Assembly (NCBI GenBank): GCA_030374805.1
Contig: JARGSG010000045.1
Span: forward strand, 1-64,000
Origin: Gracilaria gracilis
Taxonomy: Eukaryota > Rhodophyta > Florideophyceae > Gracilariales > Gracilariaceae
Reading direction: 5' to 3'
DNA: 64,000 nucleotides
Shown here: one piece after another, positions 10,818 through 21,123 of the stretch
Position numbering within the stretch: the stretch's first letter is position 1
Layout: each line of letters starts with the position of its first letter
Program-made: the position numbers and the translations under genes
The notes under the pieces: model-generated
Database searches by the model: none
What the model saw: only the letters and a program-made list of their open reading frames with translations
Told to the model about the DNA's origin: nothing

Positions 10818-13800
10818 TCATGCTGCCTTACAACCTTGCAGAATGGATTTTCTCTCCCTCTTGTCTTTGAAGCGACACGGATCAAGGTAGTACCTGCGGC
10901 CTTCAATATCCAGGAAGCCAATTACTCTTTGGATACAGCTCGCATGCTCCGTCGTAATTTGACCATGCCCCTTCTTATCGGTGTATACCAAGTCGAGCAT
11001 GTCATCTTCTACCATGTTACTCTGCCATTTGACATCTGTGAAGATAGCAGCTACTCGCATTTGGGGAAGGTCGAACACAACTTCCATAATGTTGTGAACG
11101 GAACCATAATATAGATGCCACAACTTGCTCGGGCTGCCAGAATCTGATGTGGTATCTAATTGCGAACATGTTTCTGGGGAAAAGCGAGCAGCAATGCAGT
11201 ACCTTTGTCGAGCATGTTCTTGTGAGGAAGTGCGATTGGATCGGACATGATGGCATTCGATGGTTTCGATTGCAAACTCATGCCCACCTCTACTCAGCGT
11301 TGCTCGTCTGAACTGCTTCACTGATATTATTTTGGCTACATCCTTATCGCTCGGGAAATTGTCAACCAGAAAGTACCTCACAGCTCGATTTTGCTCCTTG
11401 CTAAGCTTGGTGCATATTGTTCCGGCTCCGTGACCTTTGGCACCGGTATGGTATTCTGACCCACTCCTAGTAGCAGTGCTACGACCTGATATTGTCATGG
11501 GATATGCATTTGAATCCTCAAAAAAGTCTGTTAGTGCCTTTCCCCCGTTGGCTACTTTTAGAGCAAACAACTTGAAGTTTTTGTGGAAGAGATGTGATGA
11601 AATATTAGAGGTTTGCTGAACTCGTCTCCCAATCTCTCCTAACAGTCTTTCCACAAGGAACTGTGACGTTATTGGGAGAGGGCCACATTCGCTGAGAAGC
11701 TCTGGTAAATGCAGTATGGAATGAGTGGTGGGAGTAAGACAGTATGAGTCATGCTTGTGCTGGCAAAAGAGTCGCACAAATCTTGCGTAACATTCTTCCA
11801 CGACTGCTTCCAGATCCTTCACGCTCGTTTCATCACAATTGTATGCGAAGCTTAGGTTCACAAGATTCTTGGTCTGATTCCAGAGGTGGACGATCTGTCT
11901 GTTTACCTTGAATCGGTGAAAGAAGGGGAGAAGATACAGTTCCACATGACGCTTAAAATCTTCGGCCTTGAATCGAGACAGGTTGTGAAGAGAGAGTGGA
12001 GCTCTTCCCCATGAGCTTGGTGTACCATGAGCACAGTTATCAAGGGATTTGTTCATTCTCTCCATAATAACTACAGGTATGCAATAGCTCGGCAGTTGTT
12101 GTTGTTTGCTGTGTCTGGGATGATTACCGATAACAAGTCTGAGAACCTGCTTAGCCCATCCCAAGAGAACCAAGTGCATCACATCATACGGAAACGAGAA
12201 CACAGCGTCAACGAACAATTTTGATATGCAGGAGGACCGTTTTGTACCTGAACTGTTAGTTATTCGTCTTCTCGTGTTCTCTTCCGTGTTCTTGGAGCTC
12301 AATGTTTTCCAAATCGATCGAACGTCTGATGCCGATCTTTTTCGAGCACATTCTGTTCTAATGATGTCGCCGCTTTGGTACCAACTTCTCCTGTCTAGAG
12401 CCCTCTTCATTATGGAATTGCTTTCCGGTACGGCACATAAGCACCGTAGCTGTTTCATGTATGAACTTTCTTTCATGCAGAATCGACAAAATATTTTCCC
12501 GGTGTGGCCGACGTAACCAAGGACTTTGGACGCAGCAGGCCAGTCTGCGGTGAAGTACAGAACAAAGGCCTGCAGTTTTCGTATTTTCCCATCATGACAA
12601 AGCGTTGAAATTCCCTTCTCCATCTGCTTCAAATCTGCAATAATGTCCACCATGAATGTATCGAAGTACTGGGGGTCATGTGTCGAAGGAATAACAGAGT
12701 GAATCAAACAATTTGATTCTCGGCTTCTTTCATGAGGATCATAGTTCAGAATGGTGGAAATGATAGGCCAGCAAGAGATGGCTTCTCCTTTGCGATTCTT
12801 GGAGCATTCAAATTCATCTGAGGACAATGTCAGGAAAATGATCAGTGCGTCGCTTTCCGGTGTACACTTTTCCAGACGTGCACTATGCTGCCGTAAGAAC
12901 ATTGAACCATGGTAGTAATCATGCTCTTCTACTTCTGATCTGTTTCGCGTTATTGATTCCTTTGCTCTAAGAAACCCGTTCATGATGGCATGAAACGAAT
13001 CAGGAGCACGACATAACGCTTTTAGAGCCGACGAAGGCTTCATCAACCAATACTTTTGTGAGCTTGTTGCAAGAGGTTTATCGCAGCTAGGGCACTCGGA
13101 AAAGGTTTTCAATCGTCCGGAAAAAGCGGCATGCCCACTACGGCACATTCGTCCAAACGTTTTCTCAACATGAGCCTTACGAAAAGCATACGAAACAAGA
13201 GTTTTGTACGAGAACGGCGAGATAATCGGTGCCACTTTCATCAGTCTTTCCAGAGCTCTCTGGGACACATTGGAAACTTCTGAAATGTATATGAAGCGAG
13301 CCAAACGTTCATATTCTCTCTGGGTGGGAGATAGATTCTCCTCCACTGAGTTCGATGCCACCCCAAGAGAGGACTCAGCCCGATTTGTTAACGACGCACA
13401 AGATGAGTGAATGGCACAAATAGGAGAAAGTGATGGTACTTCGAAAGGCGAACCAACGCCTTCGTTCATTGTTCCATTGGCACACGCCCCAATGTCAATC
13501 CCCTTCGTATTAAGTTCATGCGATGTACTGGCTTTCGCTGGAGATTGACTCTCACTAGGATTCAAAGGGTAATCGTGTTGGATCTCTGGACTTTGGTCCT
13601 CATTCATTTCTTTAATAACTTCACATTCTTGCGATGAAGTTCTGTTTCCATAACAAGGGTCTTGAAAACGTTGATCTTGGGAAACCTTTTCTGGAAGTAC
13701 TACTTCCTCATTTCTACCGAGCGGAGTATCTCCATGAGTCTCCGAACTGCGAGCTCGCTTATGGGCAGTTCTATGTTCAGATGGGTATAAATCTTCATCG

Positions 13801-13967
13801 TCAAGATGATCTTGTTCGAAAAGCGATTGCTTACTGTGAAATGAGATTTCCCATCGGTATCGTTTTCTTCCTCGTCCCGTATCAGAGTGCTGGCGGAGGA
13901 TATTCTTATGTGATCTAGAAAGAAGGCAGAGAATAACTATGCACCTATTGGATGAAGGAGATGCCAT
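10818..13967 (-). CDS. TNP2-type CACTA transposase, apparently whole
   Basis: A 1049-residue frame without a stop, from the ATG at 13967. The N-terminal 240 residues are low in complexity and carry an RKRYRW basic spot. The conserved body runs from YERLARFIYISEVSNVSQRA. It holds CPSCDKP (zinc-ribbon-like), SSDEFE (first acidic site), NRKGEAISCWPI, the TADWPAASKVLGYVGHTGK block followed by CRFC (second Asp plus Cys pair), SFPYDVMHLVLLGWAK, and GPLPITSQFLVERLLGEIG (DUF4218-like). These follow tnp2/DUF4218 transposases, which cut and paste the element. The C-terminal 250 residues are conserved in copy 2 (RRYYLDPCR near the end). Because copy 1 is open throughout, it may be the more recently active one. 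Confidence 0.75.
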   Translation of the reverse strand: MASPSSNRCIVILCLLSRSHKNILRQHSDTGRGRKRYRWEISFHSKQSLFEQDHLDDEDLYPSEHRTAHKRARSSETHGDTPLGRNEEVVLPEKVSQDQRFQDPCYGNRTSSQECEVIKEMNEDQSPEIQHDYPLNPSESQSPAKASTSHELNTKGIDIGACANGTMNEGVGSPFEVPSLSPICAIHSSCASLTNRAESSLGVASNSVEENLSPTQREYERLARFIYISEVSNVSQRALERLMKVAPIISPFSYKTLVSYAFRKAHVEKTFGRMCRSGHAAFSGRLKTFSECPSCDKPLATSSQKYWLMKPSSALKALCRAPDSFHAIMNGFLRAKESITRNRSEVEEHDYYHGSMFLRQHSARLEKCTPESDALIIFLTLSSDEFECSKNRKGEAISCWPIISTILNYDPHERSRESNCLIHSVIPSTHDPQYFDTFMVDIIADLKQMEKGISTLCHDGKIRKLQAFVLYFTADWPAASKVLGYVGHTGKIFCRFCMKESSYMKQLRCLCAVPESNSIMKRALDRRSWYQSGDIIRTECARKRSASDVRSIWKTLSSKNTEENTRRRITNSSGTKRSSCISKLFVDAVFSFPYDVMHLVLLGWAKQVLRLVIGNHPRHSKQQQLPSYCIPVVIMERMNKSLDNCAHGTPSSWGRAPLSLHNLSRFKAEDFKRHVELYLLPFFHRFKVNRQIVHLWNQTKNLVNLSFAYNCDETSVKDLEAVVEECYARFVRLFCQHKHDSYCLTPTTHSILHLPELLSECGPLPITSQFLVERLLGEIGRRVQQTSNISSHLFHKNFKLFALKVANGGKALTDFFEDSNAYPMTISGRSTATRSGSEYHTGAKGHGAGTICTKLSKEQNRAVRYFLVDNFPSDKDVAKIISVKQFRRATLSRGGHEFAIETIECHHVRSNRTSSQEHARQRYCIAARFSPETCSQLDTTSDSGSPSKLWHLYYGSVHNIMEVVFDLPQMRVAAIFTDVKWQSNMVEDDMLDLVYTDKKGHGQITTEHASCIQRVIGFLDIEGRRYYLDPCRFKDKRERKSILQGCKAA

Positions 13968-14287
13968 AAATTCGAGAAGACACAACAATTTCCAAAGAAG
14001 TTATTCTAAGATTGGACAACGAAAAAGTTTCAGGAATCATGTACTTTTCATTTCACCTACGGCTTTTCATTTCGCGTCCGTGTTACTTGAGCATTCTCCG
14101 CGCGCGCGTAATGATCACTCAGAAATTCTACCGCATCCCAGTCCATATCAACAGGGCTACTTCATCCCGTTCTCACCTCCTCTTCTTCATCTGTGACAAA
14201 CATTCAGCCTCCAACTGAAGTACTCCATCGCACCTTTCGAGCCACGAGCAACGCTCTTTTGCGATACATTCGTAGCGTTCACCGCGA

Positions 14288-14381
14288 GTAAGTTTGTTCT
14301 CCATATTCTTTCGCAACCCATACGATCCTGGGTGACAGGATACTAACTATGAATCCATTCATGGCTCGATTTTGCATTCAG
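14288..14381 (+). other. Candidate 5' leader intron of the 14383 gene
   Basis: Starts GTAAGT, has a perfect TACTAAC branch site at 14341-14347 and ends TTTTGCATTCAG, 34 nt after the branch site. The start codon lies one base after the acceptor. This is a textbook set of splice signals and is good evidence that the gene downstream is expressed. Confidence 0.6.
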
Positions 14382-14382
14382 C

Positions 14383-16089
14383 ATGAGTACCAGGACCCTT
14401 CACCGTGTCACTGCAGACAGTGCTATGCAGACAGTTCCATCTGCAGCACCCGCGCTATCTTATCAAGCATCCAATCAGCAACGGAACCCGAGTGAGAGTG
14501 TCAATCGTGCAGACCGTGGTGTTGATCGTTCAGATTGTGGAGTTTCCCGTGAGCAAGAACAGCAACTTCCTCCGAATTCTGTTATGATTCCAACGGCCTC
14601 AATGAAGAGGCGATTGAAAGCTTCCGACAGACCTGGGGTGCCCACAGGTACTACACTTTCTGCGCGAGCACTCTTCAACCGTTTGTATCAGGAAAGGATG
14701 GGACGCGAACGCGACTCAGGCACGTGGCAGGCTGACTTCCCAATCTACACTGCAATGGCAAACGCCATGAAGGACGATATTCGCTCCTTCTTGTATCATC
14801 GATTGGGCGTGGAGCGCGGTACTCGAACGTACAGTTCCTTGAAGAGAGAGTTTCCCTCACAAATAATCCAGATGAAACGTAAGCTTGTCGAACTGTACCC
14901 AGTTCTGGCAGCGGCACAAAGCGGATGGGTCATGAATGAACTCATGAAGGAAGCAATTCAGAGGGATAAGAAGGCTGCTGCAGAGGCGTCAAAGCGACGA
15001 GCAAAAGCTGCAAAAGCTGCAAGCACTCAGCAGGGTGCCAACCATAATGCAAATGGTAGCGACGTGCCTCAATCTAGTGCGAAGCAGCCAGAACGGTCTG
15101 TTCCTTCAAACGGAGCAAGAAATGTTGCGGTAGGCGCCGGAAGTATCAGAGCGGAGCGCCACAGGGTGCCATCGATGGCAGAAAATGAGGAACCGCGAAA
15201 GGAAATTGAAGCAAACAATGGCAATCATGCAGCGGCTCCTTCTGACGCGGGGAAGTCCAATTGTATTGCTCGGGATGGAAACAGATTCAATCAGAGGGAT
15301 GTTCAGAATGCTGCCCGGATCGAAGACGAAGATGTATGCGATTTAGATCACCCAGGTTCAGAAAACGACCAAGATAATACTTCTGGTTTTCACTCTCTAC
15401 GCGACCAAGACAATGAACTCGGGACGAGATCTTCACGGAGAAGCAAGGACAATCGCGATCAAGCAGAGGATTCAGAGCATGATGATGAATATGAGATAGT
15501 GTCACGTCGCGACTTGCGAGCCACTGTTGCGGAGAAGCAGCCAAAGAAGAGGGGAAACATGGTCACTCCTAGCCTCATGGAGTTTACTCAATCGGAGGAA
15601 GAGTCAGAGGAGGAGTGGGGGCATGATGAAGACGAAATAATTCAGCGAAAGAATCGAGGCACAGCTGCCGCGAAGCCCTCAGCGAAGGGCTCCCCTAACT
15701 GCGGCGAAAGTGATGAACTGGAGGAAGAGTTAGAATATGAGGACGAAGATGAAGTACGTCCGCGTCCGCGTCCGAGTTCACGAGCTACTATTGCTAAGAA
15801 GCAACCCAAGAACAACGGAAAACGCCGATTTGTCACACACGTCGAGGAGCCTGTGAAGCGTAGGAAGAAGAAATCACTTGAAGCAACCAATCCTTCCCGT
15901 AGCACGTCGTTGAAGAAGAAACCCCGGAACAATCGAATTGGACGCAGTTGTACATCGCGTCGCCAGGAGAAGACCCAGAAAGTTCAGAACAATACCGCCA
16001 GAAGGATTTCTCAGAAACGTTCTAGAAAGCATCTTCTGCACAAAACAACGGACCTTGTCCGTCCAACTCCTGCGACTGATCGCGAATGA
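14383..16089 (+). CDS. Unrecognised charged nuclear-type protein
   Basis: A 568-residue protein I do not recognise. Residues 85-190 are the only globular-looking part (TTLSARALFNRLYQERMGRE, DFPIYTAMANAMKDDIRSFL, HRLGVERGTRTYSSLKREFP); the following Lys/Ala stretch (RDKKAAAEASKRRAKAAKAA) may be a coiled coil. The rest is low complexity: Glu/Asp runs (EESEEEWGHDEDE, ELEEELEYEDEDE) alternating with Lys/Arg runs (KRRKKKS), and a repeated motif ATVAEKQPKKRG / ATIAKKQPKNNGK about 80 residues apart. Such tails suggest a nuclear, nucleic-acid or chromatin role (inference). It sits between two divergently pointing CACTA-like elements and has no copy in either, so a host gene is likelier than a transposon gene. 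Candidate introns flank it on both sides. Confidence 0.6.
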   Translation: MSTRTLHRVTADSAMQTVPSAAPALSYQASNQQRNPSESVNRADRGVDRSDCGVSREQEQQLPPNSVMIPTASMKRRLKASDRPGVPTGTTLSARALFNRLYQERMGRERDSGTWQADFPIYTAMANAMKDDIRSFLYHRLGVERGTRTYSSLKREFPSQIIQMKRKLVELYPVLAAAQSGWVMNELMKEAIQRDKKAAAEASKRRAKAAKAASTQQGANHNANGSDVPQSSAKQPERSVPSNGARNVAVGAGSIRAERHRVPSMAENEEPRKEIEANNGNHAAAPSDAGKSNCIARDGNRFNQRDVQNAARIEDEDVCDLDHPGSENDQDNTSGFHSLRDQDNELGTRSSRRSKDNRDQAEDSEHDDEYEIVSRRDLRATVAEKQPKKRGNMVTPSLMEFTQSEEESEEEWGHDEDEIIQRKNRGTAAAKPSAKGSPNCGESDELEEELEYEDEDEVRPRPRPSSRATIAKKQPKNNGKRRFVTHVEEPVKRRKKKSLEATNPSRSTSLKKKPRNNRIGRSCTSRRQEKTQKVQNNTARRISQKRSRKHLLHKTTDLVRPTPATDRE

Positions 16090-16166
16090 AGGAACTACCA
16101 ACCTTTCAGCCGTCGTTACAGCACTAACGTTCGTCATGATCTGTTAATTCATTCTTCCCAGAATGG

Positions 16167-16241
16167 GTAAGTTTTTCTCATATTGTTAGCGTCTGCTCGC
16201 ACAGCACTGACTTTTGATAATGTCCCTGTCACATCCTTTAG
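16167..16241 (+). other. Candidate intron downstream of the 14383 gene
   Basis: Starts GTAAGT, has GCACTGAC as possible branch site and ends CACATCCTTTAG. It lies 77 nt after the stop codon, so either it is a 3' UTR intron or the real last exon is spliced differently. Confidence 0.4.
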
Positions 16242-16439
16242 TACCACAGATTAACGTCGACCTTTCTCCGATGATGGGATTGCTCTGAAAGAGGGCGGCG
16301 AAAGAGAGCGGCACTAAATCGCAGCCCAGTGCTCATCACGACAAATTCCATGCTATCTCTGATTTCATTTATTGCTTCTACGTTCTACTGTTATGGGGAA
16401 AATGATGCCATCGTACCGTACATTACGGGCAGACGTTGG

Positions 16440-17060
16440 ACCAATATATGGCTCGCTGAGGCGCCTCTTCTGTTCTTGTTGAGGACTGAAGACGAGCACA
16501 ACTGGCCATGATTCAGTCCAAACTCGACTACCATTAGGGTCCCAGTTCGTAACCAAGACGCCCTCATTTTGTACGTGTCATGGCCACCAGAATAAAGCTT
16601 CTTGAGTACCTGTCTAGTTCTTATTTGGGCCACAAAAAGGTCTCTCTTTAGATGCCCCATTTGTACTTCTCTTGTCCATACACGGGTCATGTAGTGGTCG
16701 ATTTCTGAACTACTATCGCATATGACCGATGGAGGAGAGATGCTCGTGATGTGACCTGTATATGACCCATGCGTAATAAAGTATGTAGGATTTGGGACAT
16801 ATTTCGAATGCTTTCGGATCTGATCTTGGTCCATTACTTTCGTAGTTGCGGTATATATTGGGACATGTCTTTGGGCCACATCGTGTACCCTTAGGGACCT
16901 TTCCTCGGCATGCTGAATGGGGCCATTTCTAGGCCATTATTTTCGTCCTTCTATGGGACATTTTTCGGCCACTTCTGGGACATATAAGGCCACCATGCGG
17001 CAAGCATAAAATTGGCCATTTGTCGGCCAGCCATTGGTCATACGTGGGCCAGCCAATTTG
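16440..17060. repeat. Cluster of GGCCA / GGGACAT words (subterminal-like)
   Basis: At least eleven GGCCA words in about 560 bp, with several GGGACAT words between them, ending at the front of the second CACTA-like transposase. Dispersed short words like this are the known form of subterminal binding sites in CACTA elements. A related cluster lies at 31.1-31.4 kb, with one near-identical stretch (AAGGCCACCATGCGGC against AAGGCCATCATGCGGC). Confidence 0.45.
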
Positions 17061-19765
17061 TTCACAGGGCTGCTACCCATCAGGATAGACGTACATCCTC
17101 AGAACCAAGAGAAGACGAATTGCCACAAGATGAGTCTCTGTCAGCGCCTGATAGTATCCATGCGTTGCCCATTTATCTTTCGGAGCGCCCAGACTCGGTC
17201 TACTCGCATGGTTTCGGGCCATTGGAAGAGGAAACAACAGAAAAGCAGAGAGAGTATGAACGTTTGGCCACATTCATGTACAATGCTGAAATATCCAGTG
17301 TGTCCCAAAGGGCAATCGAGAGGCTGATGAGAGTATCCCCCCTCAATTCTTTTTTTTCTTATAGAACGTTGATCTCATATGCACTTCAGAAGTCTCACAT
17401 CGAGAAGTCGTATGAAAAAGTGTGCGTCAATGGGCATGCAGCCCAGGCAGGGAGGCTTCGTTCCGCGGCGTTCTGTCCGACCTGTCAGTCAGATTTGAAA
17501 AAGAGCAACAGAAAGTTCTGGTTCTTGAAGCCCTCGTCGGTGTTGACGGCGTTTTGTCGAGCTCCAGATTGTTTTAAGGCAATGATGAGTGGTTGCATAC
17601 GCGCGAAATAATCATTATCAAAAGCTCGTTCCGCACAAGCTGTTCATGATTACTACCATTGTGACATGTTCATAAGACAGCACGCTGAACGCCTGCAACA
17701 GTGGAGTCCAGAAACAAATGAGCTTATCATATTCATATCTTTGTCCACTGACGGTTTTGAATGTGCGAAAAACCGGAAGGGTGAACCCATCTCATCATGG
17801 CCAGTTGCGTATAAAGTCCTGAATTATGAGCCAGAACAGCAAAGTAAGGCTTCTAACTGCATCATAAACGCAGTGATACCCTCTTCTCACGAACCAGAGT
17901 ACTTCGATACATTCATGAGCGTGCTTATATCCGACTTAAAGCGCATGGAGGAAGGATATTCCGTATCGTGCCATGATGGAAAGATAAGAAAACTTCAAGT
18001 TTTTCTGGTATACTTCAATAGAGATTGGCCGGCGGCATCGAAAGTAATTGGTTACGTGGGGCACACGGGACGACTTTTCCGTCGATTTTGTTTGAAACAA
18101 CGGGTTTTTCTCAAGCAATGCCGATGCTTATGTGCAGTACCTGAGGATCGATCAATATTGATGCGTTCATTGACTTGCAGAATAATATCCCATGTTGGTG
18201 AAATTATTGCCCTTGAATGCGGGCGTTTGAGAACCGCATCGGATGTGGGCTCAGCTTGGAAAGTGCTAAGATCCAAACAGGGAGATAAAAAAGCCAAGCG
18301 GCGAGTGCTGCAGTCCACAGGAATTAAGAGAAGCTCCTGCTTGTCCAGTCTGTCTCTCGACTTCGTGTATTCTTTCCCGTATGATATAATGCACCTGGTG
18401 CTACTCGGTTGGACCAAGCACATTCTGAAACTTATTACGGGAAACCATTCCCGACACCAGGCGCTCGCAAAACTTCCGTCGTATTGTATACCCTCTCAAA
18501 CGCTCGAGAAGATTAACCAAGCTTTGAACAGATCAGTGCACGGTATCCCTAGCTCATTGGGAAGAGCACCACTCTCCCTTGATAGCTTATCTCAGTTCAA
18601 GGCCGAAGATTTGAAACGACATGCTGAGCTCTATTTGATTCCTTTCTTCCATCGGTATGGCGTATCAAAATCAATCATTCAAATTTGGAACCACACCAGG
18701 AACTTAGTAGCACTAAGTTTTGGCTATAATTGTGATGATGAAACTGTGAGAAACCTCCAAAGAGTGACTGAGGACTGTTATGCGTTGTTTGTGAAATTAT
18801 TTTGCCCAGACCGTTATTCATCGTACTGTCTTACCCCTAGCACACACGCAATAGTGCACCTACCACAGCTTCTGAGAGAATGCGGACCGCTTCCCATCAC
18901 ATCACAGTTTCTTGTTGAACGACTACTCGGGGAGATTGGGAGACGTGCCCAGCAGACATCAAATATTTCTTCCCATCTGTTTCATAAGAACTTCAAGTTG
19001 CTAGCCCTGAAACTTGCGAATGAGGTAAAGCCAAGCATGGACTTCCGCGATAGCTTTATACACAGATATGAAACGTACAGATCGCAGGCGACTACTTACT
19101 CAGGGCGGACAGAGTTTCATTCTGGTGCTGAAACACATGGGTCCGGAAACGTTTTCCTCACCCTCAACGGGGAACAAAACAGAGCGGTAAGAAAGTTCAC
19201 TCGTCAATATTTCCTAGGAAGCACAGAAACGTTTCGAATTGTATCGTTGAGAGATTTCAAGATTGCAATACTGGACAATGGGCTTGATAAGTTCAAAATT
19301 GAAAGCTTTGAAGCTCACAAGGCCAGATTTCGTACATCGCCGAAGAATGTGAGGCAGAAATACTGCATCGCCGCGCACTTCCTTCTCGATGTATCATCCA
19401 ACTCCATATTTTCGACGGATTATCCAGATCGCCGAACAGAAACAAAGTTAGTGCATTGGTACTATGGGTCGGTTAGAAAAATTTTCGAGGTGATGATGGA
19501 GGTCGGAGGGAAGAAAGTAAGTGCAGTGTTTGTGGATGTGAATTGGCAGTTTAATATGGTTGAGGATCAACGATTTGATCTCGTGTTCACTGAGAAGAAG
19601 GATCGCGGAGAGTTGACGACAGAGCACTCCAGTTGTATACAACAGGTAATTGGATTCGTTGATCTTGAAGGACGGAGGTATTTCATTGACCCTTCACGGG
19701 ATCGGAACGATTCCAAGATGGAGACCGGGGAGTTACTGCAAGGCATTCAAAGAGGAGTATTGTAA
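17012..19765 (+). pseudogene. TNP2-type CACTA transposase with one in-frame stop
   Basis: Aligns along nearly all of the copy 1 transposase: REYERLATFMYNAEISSVSQ, CPTCQSDL, STDGFECAKNRKGEPISSWP, NRDWPAASKVIGYVGHTGR, SFPYDIMHLVLLGWTKHIL, GPLPITSQFLVERLLGEIG and RRYFIDPSRDR. A single TAA at 17609-17611 replaces the Glu of RAKES in copy 1; the rest of the 3' part is open for 699 residues. The frame upstream of about 17275 has no ATG and runs into the GGCCA-word repeat, so the N-terminal 200 residues seen in copy 1 are shortened or replaced. Probably dead as a protein source, unless the stop is read through or is an error. Confidence 0.75.
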
Positions 19766-21123
19766 ATAGGCGATGGAGCAGATAAACTACAATGTAACAC
19801 ATGGGTGCCATTCATACAGTTTCAACTTCGATGATCGACAAATGAATTCAGAACATTTAGATAGAGAGGCATATCTGGCGGTGTTTTTGGAAGGAATGAG
19901 ATTCTCCAGTTGATGGTCATCAGTAGCTGCGAGAAGAAATATGCACTAATGATCGCAGTGAACTTCAATAGAATAAAGCATGTGCTGTCCAGAAGTTGCG
20001 ATAGATAGAATTCAGTCCTTCCTATATGAAGCTCGATGCAGCTCACGGTGCGGTGTGGAGCGCAGGTCACGACAAGGCGAAGTTCATGGCTTGAGAGCCA
20101 TTTGAAACGGAAGAGCATGTGCTTTTGGACGCGAACAAAGTCATCACCTTTCACACTACCAATGACGTTTACCTGTGGGTGCGCCAAACCCGTACGGAAG
20201 TGCGGGGCTTCACCCGAGCCCGAATCACACGATAAGCTGAGCCTTGAAGTAGGGGTGATCTCAAATTAGTGAAGGAAGAATTTACTCCTCTCATTAGGGA
20301 CGAACGACGTTGGACATTGCAATAGAAAAAAGAGATAGATGTTCATTTAAACCACGTTCGTCTCACGCCGTAAACAGTATCCGATTTGGGATACCACACT
20401 CAGTGGTTCGTTGGCCGCCGATCACACCACAGACCACATTGTCACCTCGATTTTGCACGGCGATGCCCCGGGCGTCGCCATCCTCGGTATTAGACTGACC
20501 GGGCTCGCCACCACCACACGTCTGTTCCTGCGTTAAGCCACTATAAACGCCGTTCTCGAGTCATAGTTCCGTGTAGGCGGCCATGTCCACTCTGTCTCAG
20601 CCGAGTCATACTCACACCGTCCTTAACTTGGGCTTGATTTGGACGCCACCTGGTTTCGTGAAACGCCGCTTATGTTGTGGCTGTACGAAGCGGTGCAGGG
20701 CGACACTTCAAAAGCATGGATTGTGAGAAATGGGACGGACACAACGGTTTGTTGCTATTCTCCGCATCCACCTTCATCGTGAAACAAGGTCTTGCGGAAC
20801 CCGTGAACTCCGACCGCGTCTTGTGTGCCGACCGGGCGTAATCAGCTGCTTTGGAAAAGTTGGAGGAAGCCGACGCAGGTCATGATGATAAGAAGTACGT
20901 TGATATGAGCGTTGTGCAATTCATGATGAAAGAGTTTTGGACTGCTGGAGATACGTGTAGATTTAGCGCGAGTGGAATGAAAGGAGCAATCCCATTGGCT
21001 GCAAATTAGATTTGTTCCATGACAAGTACATGAGAATATGGTGGCTGTCATGTTTGGGTTCTGCCGCGCTCAGTTGCGGCATGAACCATCATCGGCACTC
21101 ATCGACCTCGATAAGGTAGGACC
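19766..21123. other. Spacer inside CACTA copy 2
   Basis: No coding frame has a partner in the copy 1 spacer. I see no motif; the small frames are taken as chance. Confidence 0.4.

Larger units (their letters stand above)
8855..13967 (-). mobile_element. CACTA/EnSpm-like DNA transposon, copy 1
   Basis: Two genes on the same strand: a large TNP2-type transposase (10818-13967) and a small basic protein (8855-9730), about 1.1 kb apart. Copy 2 on the plus strand at 17.0-21.9 kb repeats the same order and spacing. This matches the two-product layout of CACTA elements (TNPD plus TNPA). I could not find CACTA termini or target-site repeats, so the coordinates cover only the coding part. Confidence 0.65.

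Noticed and set aside
16295-16325. A CACTAAATCGCAG word upstream of CACTA copy 2 as a possible terminus
   Set aside because: No inverted partner was found downstream of 21870, so it cannot be supported as an element end.
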